DNA from: Calliopsis andreniformis | Taxonomy: Eukaryota > Arthropoda > Insecta > Hymenoptera > Andrenidae | Direction of reading: 5' to 3' | Length of the DNA: 64,000 bases | NCBI RefSeq assembly: GCF_051401765.1 | Contig: NW_027480438.1 | Location: 2,232,001 to 2,296,000, forward strand | Shown here: piece after piece, positions 39,157-52,469 of the stretch | Position numbering within the stretch: position 1 is the first letter of the stretch | Layout: every line of letters starts with the position of its first letter | Translations under genes and position numbers: made by a program | Notes under the pieces: model-generated | The model's input: only the letters and a program-made list of their open reading frames with translations | Databases searched by the model: none | Told to the model about the DNA's origin: nothing

Positions 39157-42100
39157 CAACACACAACCATCAACCATCTATTCTCAATACTCAACCATCA
39201 ATCCTCAATACTCAATCCTCAATCCTCAATCCACAATCCTCAACCTTCTATACTCAATAATCAATCTCCAATCCTAGATCCTCAATCCTCAATCCTCAAT
39301 CCTCAATCTTCCACCCTGAATCCTCAATCCTCAATACTCAATCCTCAATCTTCAATCCTCAATACTCAATCTTCATTCCTCAATCCTCAATCCTCAATCC
39401 TCAATCCTCAATCTTCAACCCTCAACACTCAATCTTCGATCCTCAATCCTCAATCCTCAATCCACAATCCTCAATCTTCAATCCTCAACACTAATCTTCA
39501 ATCCTCAATCCTCAATCCTCAATCCTCAATACTCATTCTTCAATCCTCAACACCCAATCCTCAATCTTCAATCCTCAATCGTCAATCCTCAATCCTAATT
39601 CCTCAAACCTCATTCTTCAATCCTCAATACCCAATCCTCAATTTCAATCCTCAATCCTCAATCCTCACTTCTCAATCCTCAATCGTCAACCCTCAGCCCT
39701 CATCCTACATCCTCAATCCTCAATCCTCAATCCTAATTCCTCAACAATCATTCTTCAATCCTCAATACCCAATCCTCAATTTCAATCCTCAATCCTCAAT
39801 CCTCATTTCTCAATCCTCAATCCTCAACCCTCAGCCCTCATCCTCCATCCTCAGTACTCAATCCTCTATCCTCAATCTTCTATCCTCAATGCTCAATCTT
39901 CAATCCTCATCCCTCAATCCTCAATCCTCAATCCTCAATCTTCAATCCTCAATAGTCAATCTGCAATCCTCAATCCTCAAACCTCAATCCTCAATCCTCA
40001 TTCCTCTATCCTCAATACCCAATCCTCAATCGTCAATCTTCAATCCTCAATACTCAATCTTCAATCCTCAATCCTCAATCCTCAATCCTCAATATTCAAT
40101 CATCAATACTCAATCTTCAATCCTCATTCCTCAATCCCCAATTCTCAATCCTCAATCCTCAATCCTCAGTCCTCAATCCACAATCCTCAACCTTCTATAC
40201 TCAATAATCAATCTCCAATCCTAGATCCTCAATCCTCAATCCTCAATCCTCAATCTTCCACCCTGAATCCTCAATCCTCAATACTCAATCCTCAATCTTC
40301 AATCCTCAATACTCAATCTTCATTCCTCAATCCTCAATCCTCAATCCTCAATCCTCAATCTTCAACCCTCAATACTCAATCTTCGATCCTCAATCCTCAA
40401 TCCTCAATCCACAATCCTCAATCTTCAATCCTCAACACTAATCTTCAATCCTCAATCCTCAATCCTCAATCCTCAATACTCATTCTTCAATCCTCAATAC
40501 CCAATCCTCAATCTTCAATCCTCAATCGTCAATCCTCAATCCTAATTCCTCAAACCTCATTCTTCAATCCTCAATACCCAATCCTCAATTTCAATCCTCA
40601 ATTTCAATCCTCAATCCTCAATCCTCACTTCTCAATCCTCAATCGTCAACCCTCAGCCCTCATCCTACATCCTCAATCCTCAATCCTCAATCCTCAATCC
40701 TAATTCCTCAATCCTCATTCTTCAATCCTCAATACCCAATCCTCAATTTCAATCCTCAATCCTCAATCCTCATTTCTCAATCCTCAATCCTCAACCCTCA
40801 ACCCTCATCCTCCATCCTCAGTACTCAATCCTCTATCCTCAATCTTCTATCCCCAATACTCAATCTTCAATCCTCATCCCTCAATCCTCAATCCTCAATC
40901 CTCAATCTTCAATCCTCAATAGTCAATCTGCAATCCTCAATCCTCAAACCTCAATCCTCAATCCTCATTCCTCTATCCTCAATACCCAATCCTCAATCGT
41001 CAATCTTCAATCCTCAATCCTCAATATTCAATCATCAATACTCAATATTCAATACTCAATCTTCAATCCTCAATACTCAATCTTCAATCCTCAATCCTCA
41101 ATCCTCAATCCTCAATCCTCAATCCTCAGGCATCAATACTCAATCTACAATATTCAATCCTCAATCCTTAATCCTCAATCCACAATCCTCAACCTTCAAT
41201 ACTCAATACTCAATCTTCAATCCTCAACTCTCATTCCTCAATCCTCAATCCACAATCCTCAATATTCAAACCTCAATACTCAATCTTCAATCATCATCCT
41301 CAATCCTCAATTCTCAGTCGTCAATCCTCAGTCGTCAATCCTCAATATTCAATACTCAATCGTCAATCCTTAGTCCTCAATCCTCAATCCTCAATCCTCG
41401 TTCCTCAAACCTCAATCCTCAACCCTCAGTCTTCATCCTCAATCCTCAAACCTCAATCCTCAATCATCAATATTCAGTCATCAATACTCAATCTTCAATC
41501 CTCAATCCTCAAACCTCAATCCTCAATCCTCATTCTTCAATCCTAAATACCCAATCCTCAATCTTCAATCCCCAATCCTCAATCCTCAATTCTCAATCCT
41601 CAATCCTTAATCCTCAGACCTCAAACATCAATATTCAACCCTCAGTCCTCGTCCTCAATCCACAACACTCAATCCTCAGTCCTCAATATTCAATCATCAA
41701 TATTCAATCTTCAGTCCTCACTCCTCAATCCTCAATTCTCAATCCTCAATCCTCAGTCCTCAGACCTCAAACCTCAATCCTCAACTCTCAGCCCCCATCC
41801 TCAATCCTCAATCCTCAATCTTCAATCCTCAATCCTCAATCCTCAAGCCTCAGTCCTCAATCCTCAATCCTCAATCCTCAGTCCTCAAACCTCAATCCTC
41901 AACACTCAATTCTCAATCCTCAATCTTCAATCCTCAATCCTCAATACACAATCCCCAATCCTCAATCCTCAGGCATCAATACTCAATCTTCAATACTCAA
42001 TCCTCGATCCTCAATCCTCAATCCTCAATCCTGAACCCTCAATCCTCATACCTCAAACCTCAATCCTCAGCCCTCAGTCCTCATACTCAATACTCAATTC

Positions 42101-42548
42101 TCAATCCTCAATCCTCAATCCTCAATCTTCAATCCTCAATCTTCAATCCTCAATAATCGACCTCCAATCCTAGATCCTCAATCTCCAATCTTCAATCCTT
42201 AATCCTCAATCTTCAATCCTTAATTCTCAATCGTCAATCTTCAATCCTCAATACTCAATCTTCAATCCTCAATCCTCAATCCTAAATCCTCAATCCTTAA
42301 TCCTCAATCGTCAATCTTCAATCCTCAATACTCAATCTTCAATCCTCAATCCTCAATCCTCAATCCTCAATCCTCAATCCTCAATCCTCAATCCTCAATT
42401 CTCAATCGTCAATCTTCAATCCTCAACCGTCAGTCCTCGTCCTCAATCCTCAACCCTCAATCCTCAATCCTCAATCTTCAATCATTAATACTCAATCTTC
42501 AATCCCCAATTCTCATTCCTAAATCCTCAACCCTCAATCCTCAATATT
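39157..42548. repeat. HOR-II composite unit, 3,392 bp
   Basis: Box B at 39157 is reached through the join ccacaatcctcaatattcaa, not the usual accctcaatcctc approach. ttccaccctgaa is at 39309 and again at 40256, only 947 bp apart. The stretch near 40040-40216 (caatattcaatcatc to cctagatcc) replaces the part that normally holds the first cagacctcaaacatc; only the second copy is present, at 41615. A small local duplication of caatttcaatcctc lies near 40588. The end is the 934-bp subtype. Confidence 0.74.
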
Positions 42549-45500
42549 CAACACACAACCATCAACCATCAATTCTCAATACTCAACCATCAATCCTCAA
42601 TCCTCAATCCTCAATCCTCAATCCACAATCCTCAACCTTCTATACTCAATAATCAATCTCCAATCCTAGATCCTCAATCCTCAATCCTCAATCCTCAATC
42701 TTCCACCCTGAATCCTCAATCCTCAATACTCAATCCTCAACCTTCAATCCTCAATACTCAATCTTCATTCCTCAATCCTCAATCCTCAATCCTCAATCCT
42801 CAATCTTCAACCCTCAACACTCAATCTTCGATCCTCAGTCCTCAATCCTCAATCCACAATCCTCAATCTTCAATCCTCAACACTAATCTTCAATCCTCAA
42901 TCCTCAATCCTCAATCCTCAATACTCATTCTTCAATCCTCAATACCCAATCCTCAATCTTCAATCCTCAATCGTCAATCCTCAATCCTAATTCCTCAAAC
43001 CTCATTCTTCAATCCTCAATACCCAATCCTCAATTTCAATCCTCAATCCTCAATCCTCACTTCTCAATCCTCAATCGTCAACCCTCAGCCCTCATCCTAC
43101 ATCCTCAATCCTCAATCCTCAATCCTCAATCCTCAATATTCAATCATCAATACTCAATCTTCAATCCTCAATCCTCAATCCTCAATTCTCAATCCTCAAT
43201 CCTCAATCCTCAATCCTCAATCCTCAATCCTCAATCCTCAATCCACAATCCTCAACCTTCTATACTCAATAATCAATCTCCAATCCTAGATCCTCAATCA
43301 TCAATCCTCAATCCTCAATCTTCCACCCTGAATCCTCAATCCTCAATACTCAATCCTCAATCTTCAATCCTCAATACTCAATCTTCATTCCTCAATCCTC
43401 AATCCTCAATCCTCAATCCTCAATCTTCAACCCTCAATACTCAATCTTCGATCCTCAATCCTCAATCCTCAATCCACAATCCTCAATCTTCAATCCTCAA
43501 CACTAATCATCAATCCTCAATCCTCAATCCTCAATCCTCAATACTCATTCTTCAATCCTCAATACCCAATCCTCAATCTTCAATCCTCAATCGTCAATCC
43601 TCAATCCTAATTCCTCAAACCTCATTCTTCAATCCTCAATACCCAATCCTCAATTTCAATCCTCAATCCTCAATCCTCACTTCTCAATCCTCAATCGTCA
43701 ACCCTCAGCCCTCATCCTACATCCTCAATCCTCAATCCTCAATCCTCAATCCTAATTCCTCAAACCTCATTCTTCAATCCTCAATACCCAATCCTCAATT
43801 TCAATCCTCAATCCTCAATCCTCATTTCTCAATCCTCAATCCTCAACCCTCAGCCCTCATCCTCCATCCTCAGTACTCAATCCTCTATCCTCAATCTTCT
43901 ATCCTCAATACTCAATCTTCAATCCTCATCCCTCAATCCTCAATCCTCAATCCTCAATCCTCAATCCTCAATCTTCAATCCTCAATAGTCAATCTGCAAT
44001 CCTCAATCCTCAAACCTCAATCCTCAATCCTCATTCCTCTATCCTCAATACCCAATCCTCAATCGTCAATCTTCAATCCTCAATCCTCAATATTCAATCA
44101 TCAATACTCAATATTCAATCCTCAATCTTCAATCCTCAATACTCAATCTTCAATCCTCAATCCTCAATCCTCAATCCTCAATCCTCAATCCTCAGGCATC
44201 AATACTCAATCTACAATATTCAATCCTCAATCCTTAATCCTCAATCCACAATCCTCAACCTTCAATACTCAATACTCAATCTTCAATCCTCAATTCTCAG
44301 TCATCAATCCTCAATCCACAATCCTCAATATTCAAACCTCAATACTCAATCTTCAATCATCATCCTCAATCCTCAATTCTCAGTCGTCAATCCTCAGTCG
44401 TCAATCCTCAATATTCAATACTCAATCGTCAATCCTTAGTCCTCAATCCTCAATCCTCAATCCTCGTTCCTCAAACCTCAATCCTCAACCCTCAGTCTTC
44501 ATCCTCAATCCTCAAACCTCAATCCTCAATCCTCAATATTCAGTCATCAATACTCAATCTTCAATCCTCAATCCTCAAACCTCAATCCTCAATCCTCATT
44601 CTTCAATCCTAAATACCCAATCCTCAATCTTCAATCCCCAATCCTCAATCCTCAATTCTCAATCCTCAATCCTTAATCCTCAGACCTCAAACATCAATAT
44701 TCAACCCTCAGTCCTCGTCCTCAATCCACAACACTCAATCCTCAGTCCTCAATATTCAATCATCAATATTCAATCTTCAGTCCTCACTCCTCAATCCTCA
44801 ATTCTCAATCCTCAATCCTCAGTCCTCAGACCTCAAACCTCAATCCTCAACTCTCAGCCCCCATCCTCAATCCTCAATCCTCAATCTTCAATCCTCAATC
44901 CTCAATCCTCAAGCCTCAGTCCTCAATCATCAATCCTCAATCCTCAGTCCTCAAACCTCAATCCTCAACACTCAATTCTCAATCCTCAATCTTCAATCCT
45001 CAATCCTCAATCCACAATCCCCAATCCTCAATCCTCAGGCATCAATACTCAATCTTCAATACGCAATCCTCGATCCTCAATCCTCAATCCTCAATCCTCA
45101 ACCCTCAATCCTCATACCTCAAACCTCAATCCTCAGCCCTCAGTCCTCATACTCAATTCTCAATTCTCAATCCTCAATCCTCAATCCTCAATCTTCAATC
45201 CTCAATAATCAACCTCCAATCCTAGATCCTCAATCTCCAATCTTCAATCCTTAATCCTCAATCTTCAATCCTTAATTCTCAATCGTCAATCTTCAATCCT
45301 CAATACTCAATCTTCAATCCTCAATCCTCAATCCTAAATCCTCAATCCTTAATCCTCAATCGTCAATCTTCAATCCTCAATACTCAATCTTCAATCCTCA
45401 ATCCTCAATCCTCAATCCTCAATCCTCAATCCTCAATCCTCAATCCTCAATTCTCAATCGTCAATCTTCAATCCTCAACCGTCAGTCCTCGTCCTTAATC

Positions 45501-45600
45501 CTCAACCCTCAATCCTCAATCCTCAATCTTCAATCATTAATACTCAATCTTCAATCCCCAATTCTCATTCCTAAATCCTCAACCCTCAATCCTCAATATT
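42549..45600. repeat. HOR-II unit, 3,052 bp, with a 384-bp deletion
   Basis: The ttccaccctgaa strings at 42701 and 43321 are 620 bp apart, against 1,004 bp in complete units. The missing 384 bp includes the first cagacctcaaacatc. The break near 43135-43180 falls in a string (aatattcaatcatcaatact and what follows) that in complete units occurs both before and after the missing part, which fits deletion between direct repeats. The second cagacctcaaacatc is at 44681, 920 bp before the next box B. Confidence 0.82.
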
Positions 45601-46654
45601 CAACACACAACCATCAACCATCAATTCTCAATACTCAACCATCAATCCTCAATCCTCAATCCTCAATCCTCAATCCACAATCCTCAACCTTCTATACTCA
45701 ATAATCAATCTCCAATCCTAGATCCTCAATCCTCAATCCTCAATCCTCAATCTTCCACCCTGAATCCTCAATCCTCAATACTCAATCCTCAATCTTCAAT
45801 CCTCAATACTCAATCTTCATTCCTCAATCCTCAATCCTCAATCCTCAATCCTCAATCTTCAACCCTCAACACTCAATCTTCGATCCTCAATCCTCAATCC
45901 TCAATCCACAATCCTCAATCTTCAATCCTCAACACTAATCTTCAATCCTCAATCCTCAATCCTCAATCCTCAATACTCATTCTTCAATCCTCAATACCCA
46001 ATCCTCAATCTTCAATCCTCAATCTTCAATCCTCAATCCTCAATCCTCAATCCTCAATCCTCAATCCTCAATCCTCAATCCTCAATTCTCAATCGTCAAT
46101 CTTCAATCCTCAACCGTCAGTCCTCGTCCTTAATCCTCAACCCTCAATCCTCAATCCTCAATCTTCAATCATTAATACTCAATCTTCAATCCCCAATTCT
46201 CATTCCTAAATCCTCAACCCTCAATCCTCAATATTCAACACACAACCATCAACCATCAATTCTCAATACTCAACCATCAATCCTCAATCCTCAATCCTCA
46301 ATCCTCAATCCACAATCCTCAACCTTCTATACTCAATAATCAATCTCCAATCCTAGATCCTCAATCCTCAATCCTCAATCTTCCACCCTGAATCCTCAAT
46401 CCTCAATACTCAATCCTCAATCTTCAATCCTCAATACTCAATCTTCATTCCTCAATCCTCAATCCTCAATCCTCAATCCTCAATCTTCAACCCTCAACAC
46501 TCAATCTTCGATCCTCAATCCTCAATCCTCAATCCACAATCCTCAATCTTCAATCCTCAACACTAATCTTCAATCCTCAATCCTCAATCCTCAATCCTCA
46601 ATACTCATTCTTCAATCCTCAATACCCAATCCTCAATCTTCAATCCTCAATCGT
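45385..46654. repeat. 635-bp tandem duplication around box B (third occurrence)
   Basis: Box B copies are at 45601 and 46236 (635 bp), 10,395 bp after the second occurrence. The second copy again has 145 bp between box B and ttccaccctgaa (46381), the one-heptamer loss also seen at 35841-35986. The second and third occurrences therefore share a more recent ancestor with each other than with the first. Confidence 0.85.
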
Positions 46655-49600
46655 CAATCCTCAATCCTAATTCCTCAAACCTCATTCTTCAATCCTCAAT
46701 ACCCAATCCTCAATTTCAATCCTCAATCCTCAATCCTCACTTCTCAATCCTCAATCGTCAACCCTCAGCCCTCATCCTACATCCTCAATCCTCAATCCTC
46801 AATCCTCAATCCTAATTCCTCAATAATCATTCTTCAATCCTCAATACCCAATCCTCAATTTCAATCCTCAATCCTCAATCCTCATTTCTCAATCCTCAAT
46901 CCTCAACCCTCAGCCCTCATCCTCCATCCTCAGTACTCAATCCTCTATCCTCAATCTTCTATCCTCAATGCTCAATCTTCAATCCTCATCCCTCAATCCT
47001 CAATCCTCAATCATCAATCCTCAATATTCAATCATCAATACTCAATCTTCAATCCTCATTCCCCAATCCCCAATTCTCAATCCTCAATCCTCAATCCTCA
47101 GTCCTCAATCCACAATCCTCAACCTTCTATACTCAATAATCAATCTCCAATCCTCAATCCTCACTCCTCAATCTTCAACCCTGAATCCTCAATCCTCAAT
47201 ACTCAATCCTCAATCTTCAATACTCAATACTCAATCTTCAATCCTCAATCCCAAATCCTCAATCCTCAGTCCTCTATCTTCAACCCTCAACACTCAATCT
47301 TCAATCCTCAATCCTCAATCCTCAATCCTCAATCCTCAATCTTCAATCCTCATCACTAATCTTCAATCAGCAATCCTCAATCCTCAATTCTCAGTCGTCA
47401 ATCCTCAGTCATCAATCCTCAATCTTCAATACTCAATCGTCAATCCTTAGTCCTCAATCCTCAATCCTCAATCCTCGTTCCTCAAACCTCAATCCTCAAC
47501 CCTCAGTCTTCATCCTCAATCCTCAAACCTCAATCCTCAATCCTCAATATTCAATCATCAATCCTCAAACCTCAATCTTCAATCCTCATTCTTCAATCCT
47601 AAATACCCAATCCTCAATCTTCAATCCCCAATCTTCAATCCTCAATTCTCAATCCTCAATCCTTAATCCTCAGACCTCAAACATCAATATTCAACCCTCA
47701 GTCCTCGTCCTCAATCCACAACCCTCAATCCTCAGTCCTCAATATTCAATCATCAATATTCAATCTTCAATCCTCAATCCTCAATCCTCAATCCTCAATC
47801 CTCAATCCTCAATCCTCAATCTTCAATCCTGAATCCTCAATCCTGAATACTCAATCCTCAATCTTCAATCCTCAATACTCAATCTTCAATCCTCAATCCT
47901 CAATCCTCAATCCTCAATCCTCAATCTTCAATTCTCAACACTCAATCTTCAATCGTCAATCCTCAATTCTCAATCCTCAATCCTCATTCTTCAATCTTCA
48001 ATACTCAATACTCAATCTTCAGTCCTCAATCCTCAATCCTCAATCCTCAATCCTCAATCTTCAATCCTCAACACTCAATCCTCAATCCTCAATCCTCAAT
48101 CATCAATCCTCAATCCTCAATCCTCAGGCATCAATACTCAATCCTCAATGCTCAATCCTCAATCCTCAATCCTCAATCCTCATTCCTCAATCCTCAATAC
48201 CCAATCATCAATCCTCAATCCTCAATCCTCAATCCTCAATGTTCAGTCATCGATACTCAATCTTCAATCCCCAATCATCAATCCTCAATACTTAATCTTC
48301 AATCCTCAATCCTCAATCCTCAATCCTCAATCCTCAATCCACAGGCGTCAATACTCAATCTACAATATTCAATCCTCAATCCTTAATCCTCAATCCACAA
48401 TCCTCAACCTTCAATACTCAATACTCAATCTTCAATCCTCAATCCTCAATCCTCAATCCTCAATCCTCAATCCGCAATCCTCAATATTCAATCCTCAATA
48501 CTCAATCTTCAATCATCAATCCTCAATCCTCAATTCTCAGTCGTCAATCCTCAGTCACCAATCCTCAATCTTCAATACTCAATCGTCAATCCTTAGTACT
48601 CAACACTCAATCCTCAATCCTCGTTCCTCAAACCTCAATCCTCAACCCTCAGTCTTCATCCTCAATCCTCAAACCTCAATCCTCAATCCTCAATATTCAA
48701 TCATCAATACTCAATCATCAATCCTCAATCCTCAAACCTCAATCCTCAATCCTCATTCTTCAATCCTAAATACCCAATCCTCAATCTTCAATCCTCAATC
48801 CTCAATACTCAATTCTCAATCCTCAATCCTTAATCCTCAGACCTCAAACATCAATATTCAACCCTCAGTCCTCGTCCTCAATCCACAACACTCAATCCTC
48901 AGTCCTCAATATTCAATCATCAATATTCAATCTTCAGTCCTCACTCCTCAATCCTCAATTCTCAATCCTCAATCCTCAGTCCTCAGACCTCAAACCTCAA
49001 TCCTCAACTCTCAGCCCCCATCCTCAATCCTCAATCCTCAATCTTCAATCCTCAATCCTCAATCCTCAAGCCTCAGTCCTCAATCCTCAATCCTCAATCC
49101 TCAGTCCTCAAACCTCAATCCTCAACACTCAATTCTCAATCCTCAATCTTCAATCCTCAATCCTCAATACACAATCCCCAATCCTCAATCCTCAGGCATC
49201 AATACTCAATCTTCAATACTCAATCCTCGATCCTCAATCCTCAATCCTCAATCCTCAACCCTCAATCCTCATACCTCAAACCTCAATCCTCAGCCCTCAG
49301 TCCTCATACTCAATACTCAATTCTCAATCCTCAATCCTCAATCCTCAATCTTCAATCCTCAATCTTCAATCCTCAATAATCAACCTCCAATCCTAGATCC
49401 TCAATCTCCAATCTTCAATCCTTAATCCTCAATCTTCAATCCTTAATTCTCAATCGTCAATCTTCAATCCTCAATACTCAATCTTCAATCCTCAATCCTC
49501 AATCCTAAATCCTCAATCCTTAATCCTCAATCGTCAATCTTCAATCCTCAATACTCAATCTTCAATCCTCAATCCTCAATCCTCAATCCTCAATCCTCAA

Positions 49601-49771
49601 TCCTCAATCCTCAATCCTCAATTCTCAATCGTCAATCTTCAATCCTCAACCGTCAGTCCTCGTCCTCAATCCTCAACCCTCAATCCTCAATCCTCAATCT
49701 TCAATCATTAATACTCAATCTTCAATCCCCAATTCTCATTCCTAAATCCTCAACCCTCAATCCTCAATATT
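46236..49771. repeat. HOR-II composite unit, 3,536 bp, with HOR-I-related insertion
   Basis: Box B is at 46236 and ttccaccctgaa at 46381. A HOR-I-related segment runs from about 47008 to 48840, and the unit closes with cagacctcaaacatc at 48838 and the 934-bp subtype end at 49771. The segment rejoins HOR-II directly in the second-half form (cagtcctcactcc). At the matching place near 12.9 and 29.1 kb the continuation is of the first-half type, so the return point differs between copies. Confidence 0.75.
47008..48840. repeat. HOR-I-related segment inside the HOR-II array (third)
   Basis: The segment is parallel to 27431 onward at an offset of 19,680 bp (cagacctcaaacatc 47671 against 27991). The offset becomes 19,493 bp at the caatgctcaatc string (48146 against 28653), so about 187 bp is missing between them. 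The cagtcatcgatactc variant at 48245 is shared with 28748 and not with 12256 or 19801, which places these two copies closest to each other. Confidence 0.75.
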
Positions 49772-52469
49772 CAACACACAACCATCAACCATCAATTCTC
49801 AATACTCAACCATCAATCCTCAATCCTCAATCCTCAATCCTCAATCCACAATCCTCAACCTTCTATACTCAATAATCAATCTCCAATCCTAGATCCTCAA
49901 TCCTCAATCCTCAATCCTCAATCTTCCACCCTGAATCCTCAATCCTCAATACTCAATCCTCAACCTTCAATCCTCAATACTCAATCTTCATTCCTCAATC
50001 CTCAATCCTCAATCCTCAATCCTCAATCCTCAATCTTCAACCCTCAACACTCAATCTTCGATCCTCAATCCTCAATCCTCAATCCACAATCCCCAATCTT
50101 CAATCCTCAACACTAATCTTCAATCCTCAATCCTCAATCCTCAATCCTCAATACTCATTCTTCAATCCTCAATACCCAATCCTCAATCTTCAATCCTCAA
50201 TCGTCAATCCTCAATCCTAATTCCTCAAACCTCATTCTTCAATCCTCAATACCCAATCCTCAATTTCAATCCCCAATCCTCAATCCTCACTTCTCAATCC
50301 TCAATCGTCAACCCTCAGCCCTCATCCTACATCCTCAATCCTCAATCCTCAATCCTCAATCCTCAATATTCAATCATCAATACTCAATCTTCAATCCTCA
50401 ATCCTCAAACCTCAATCCTCAATCCTCATTCTTCAATCCTAAATACCCAATCCTCAATCTTCAATCCTCAATCCTCAATACTCAATTCTCAATCCCCAAT
50501 CCTTAATCCTCAGACCTCAAACATCAATATTCAACCCTCAGTCCTCGTCCTCAATCCACAACACTCAATCCTCAGTCCTCAATATTCAATCATCAATATT
50601 CAATCTTCAAGCCTCAATCCTCAATCCTCAATCCTTAATCCTCAATCCTCAGTCTTCAACCCTGAATACTCAATCCTCAATACTCAATCCTCAATCCTCA
50701 ATCCTCAATACTCAATCTTCAATCCTCAATCCTCAAACCTCAATCCTTAATATTCAATCATCAATACTCAATCTTCAATCCTCAATCCTCAATCCTCAAT
50801 TCTCAATCCTCAATCCTCAATCCTCAATCCTCAATCCTCAATCCTCAATCCTCAATCCACAATCCTCAACCTTCTATACTCAATAATCAATCTCCAATCC
50901 TAGATCCTCAATCATCAATCCTCAATCCTCAATCTTCCACCCTGAATCCTCAATCCTCAATACTCAATCCTCAATCTTCAATCCTCAATACTCAATCTTC
51001 ATTCCTCAATCCTCAATCCTCAATCCTCAATCCTCAATCTTCAACCCTCAATACTCAATCTTCGATCCTCAATCCTCAATCCTCAATCCACAATCCTCAA
51101 TCTTCAATCCTCAACACTAATCATCAATCCTCAATCCTCAATCCTCAATCCTCAATACTCATTCTTCAATCCTCAATACCCAATCCTCAATCTTCAATCC
51201 TCAATCGTCAATCCTCAATCCTAATTCCTCAAACCTCATTCTTCAATCCTCAATACCCAATCCTCAATTTCAATCCTCAATCCTCAATCCTCACTTCTCA
51301 ATCCTCAATCGTCAACCCTCAGCCCTCATCCTACATCCTCAATCCTCAATCCTCAATCCTCAATCCTAATTCCTCAAACCTCATTCTTCAATCCTCAATA
51401 CCCAATCCTCAATTTCAATCCTCAATCCTCAATCCTCATTTCTCAATCCTCAATCCTCAACCCTCAGCCCTCATCCTCCGTCCTCAGTACTCAATCCTCT
51501 ATCCTCAATCTTCTATCCTCAATACTCAATCTTCAATCCTCATCCCTCAATCCTCAATCCTCAGTCCTCAATCCTCAATCCTCAATCTACAATCCTCAAT
51601 AGTCAATCTGCAATCCTCAATCCTCAAACCTCAATCCTCAATCCTCATTCCTCTATCCTCAATACCCAATCCTCAATCGTCAATCTTCAATCCTCAATCC
51701 TCAATATTCAATCATCAATACTCAATATTCAATCCTCAATCTTCAATCCTCAATACTCAATCTTCAATCCTCAATCCTCAATCCTCAATCCTCAATCCTC
51801 AATCCTCAGGCATCAATACTCAATCTACAATATTCAATCCTCAATCCTTAATCCTCAATCCACAATCCTCAACCTTCAATACTCAATACTCAATCTTCAA
51901 TCCTCAATTCTCAGTCATCAATCCTCAATCCACAATCCTCAATCCTCAATCCTCAACCCTCAATCCTCATACCTCAAACCTCAATCCTCAGCCCTCAGTC
52001 CTCATACTCAATACTCAATTCTCAATCCTCAATCCTCAATCCTCAATCTTCAATCCTCAATCTTCAATCCTCAATAATCAACCTCCAATCCTAGATCCTC
52101 AATCTCCAATCTTCAATCCTTAATCCTCAATCTTCAATCCTTAATTCTCAATCGTCAATCTTCAATCCTCAATACTCAATCTTCAATCCTCAATCCTCAA
52201 TCCTAAATCCTCAATCCTTAATCCTCAATCGTCAATCTTCAATCCTCAATACTCAATCTTCAATCCTCAATCCTCAATCCTCAATCCTCAATCCTCAATC
52301 CTCAATCCTCAATCCTCAATTCTCAATCGTCAATCTTCAATCCTCAACCGTCAGTCCTCGTCCTCAATCCTCAACCCTCAATCCTCAATCCTCAATCTTC
52401 AATCATTAATACTCAATCTTCAATCCCCAATTCTCATTCCTAAATCCTCAACCCTCAATCCTCAATATT
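49772..52469. repeat. HOR-II unit, 2,698 bp, with about 0.76 kb deleted
   Basis: Box B is at 49772, ttccaccctgaa at 49924 and 50935, and the first cagacctcaaacatc at 50511. After the ctacaatattc string near 51825 the series jumps near 51940 from ccacaatcctcaatcc to aaccctcaatcctcatacc. The second cagacctcaaacatc and the cagcccccatcc region are therefore gone. The distance from 51825 to the next box B is 645 bp, where about 1,404 bp is expected for this subtype. Confidence 0.8.
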
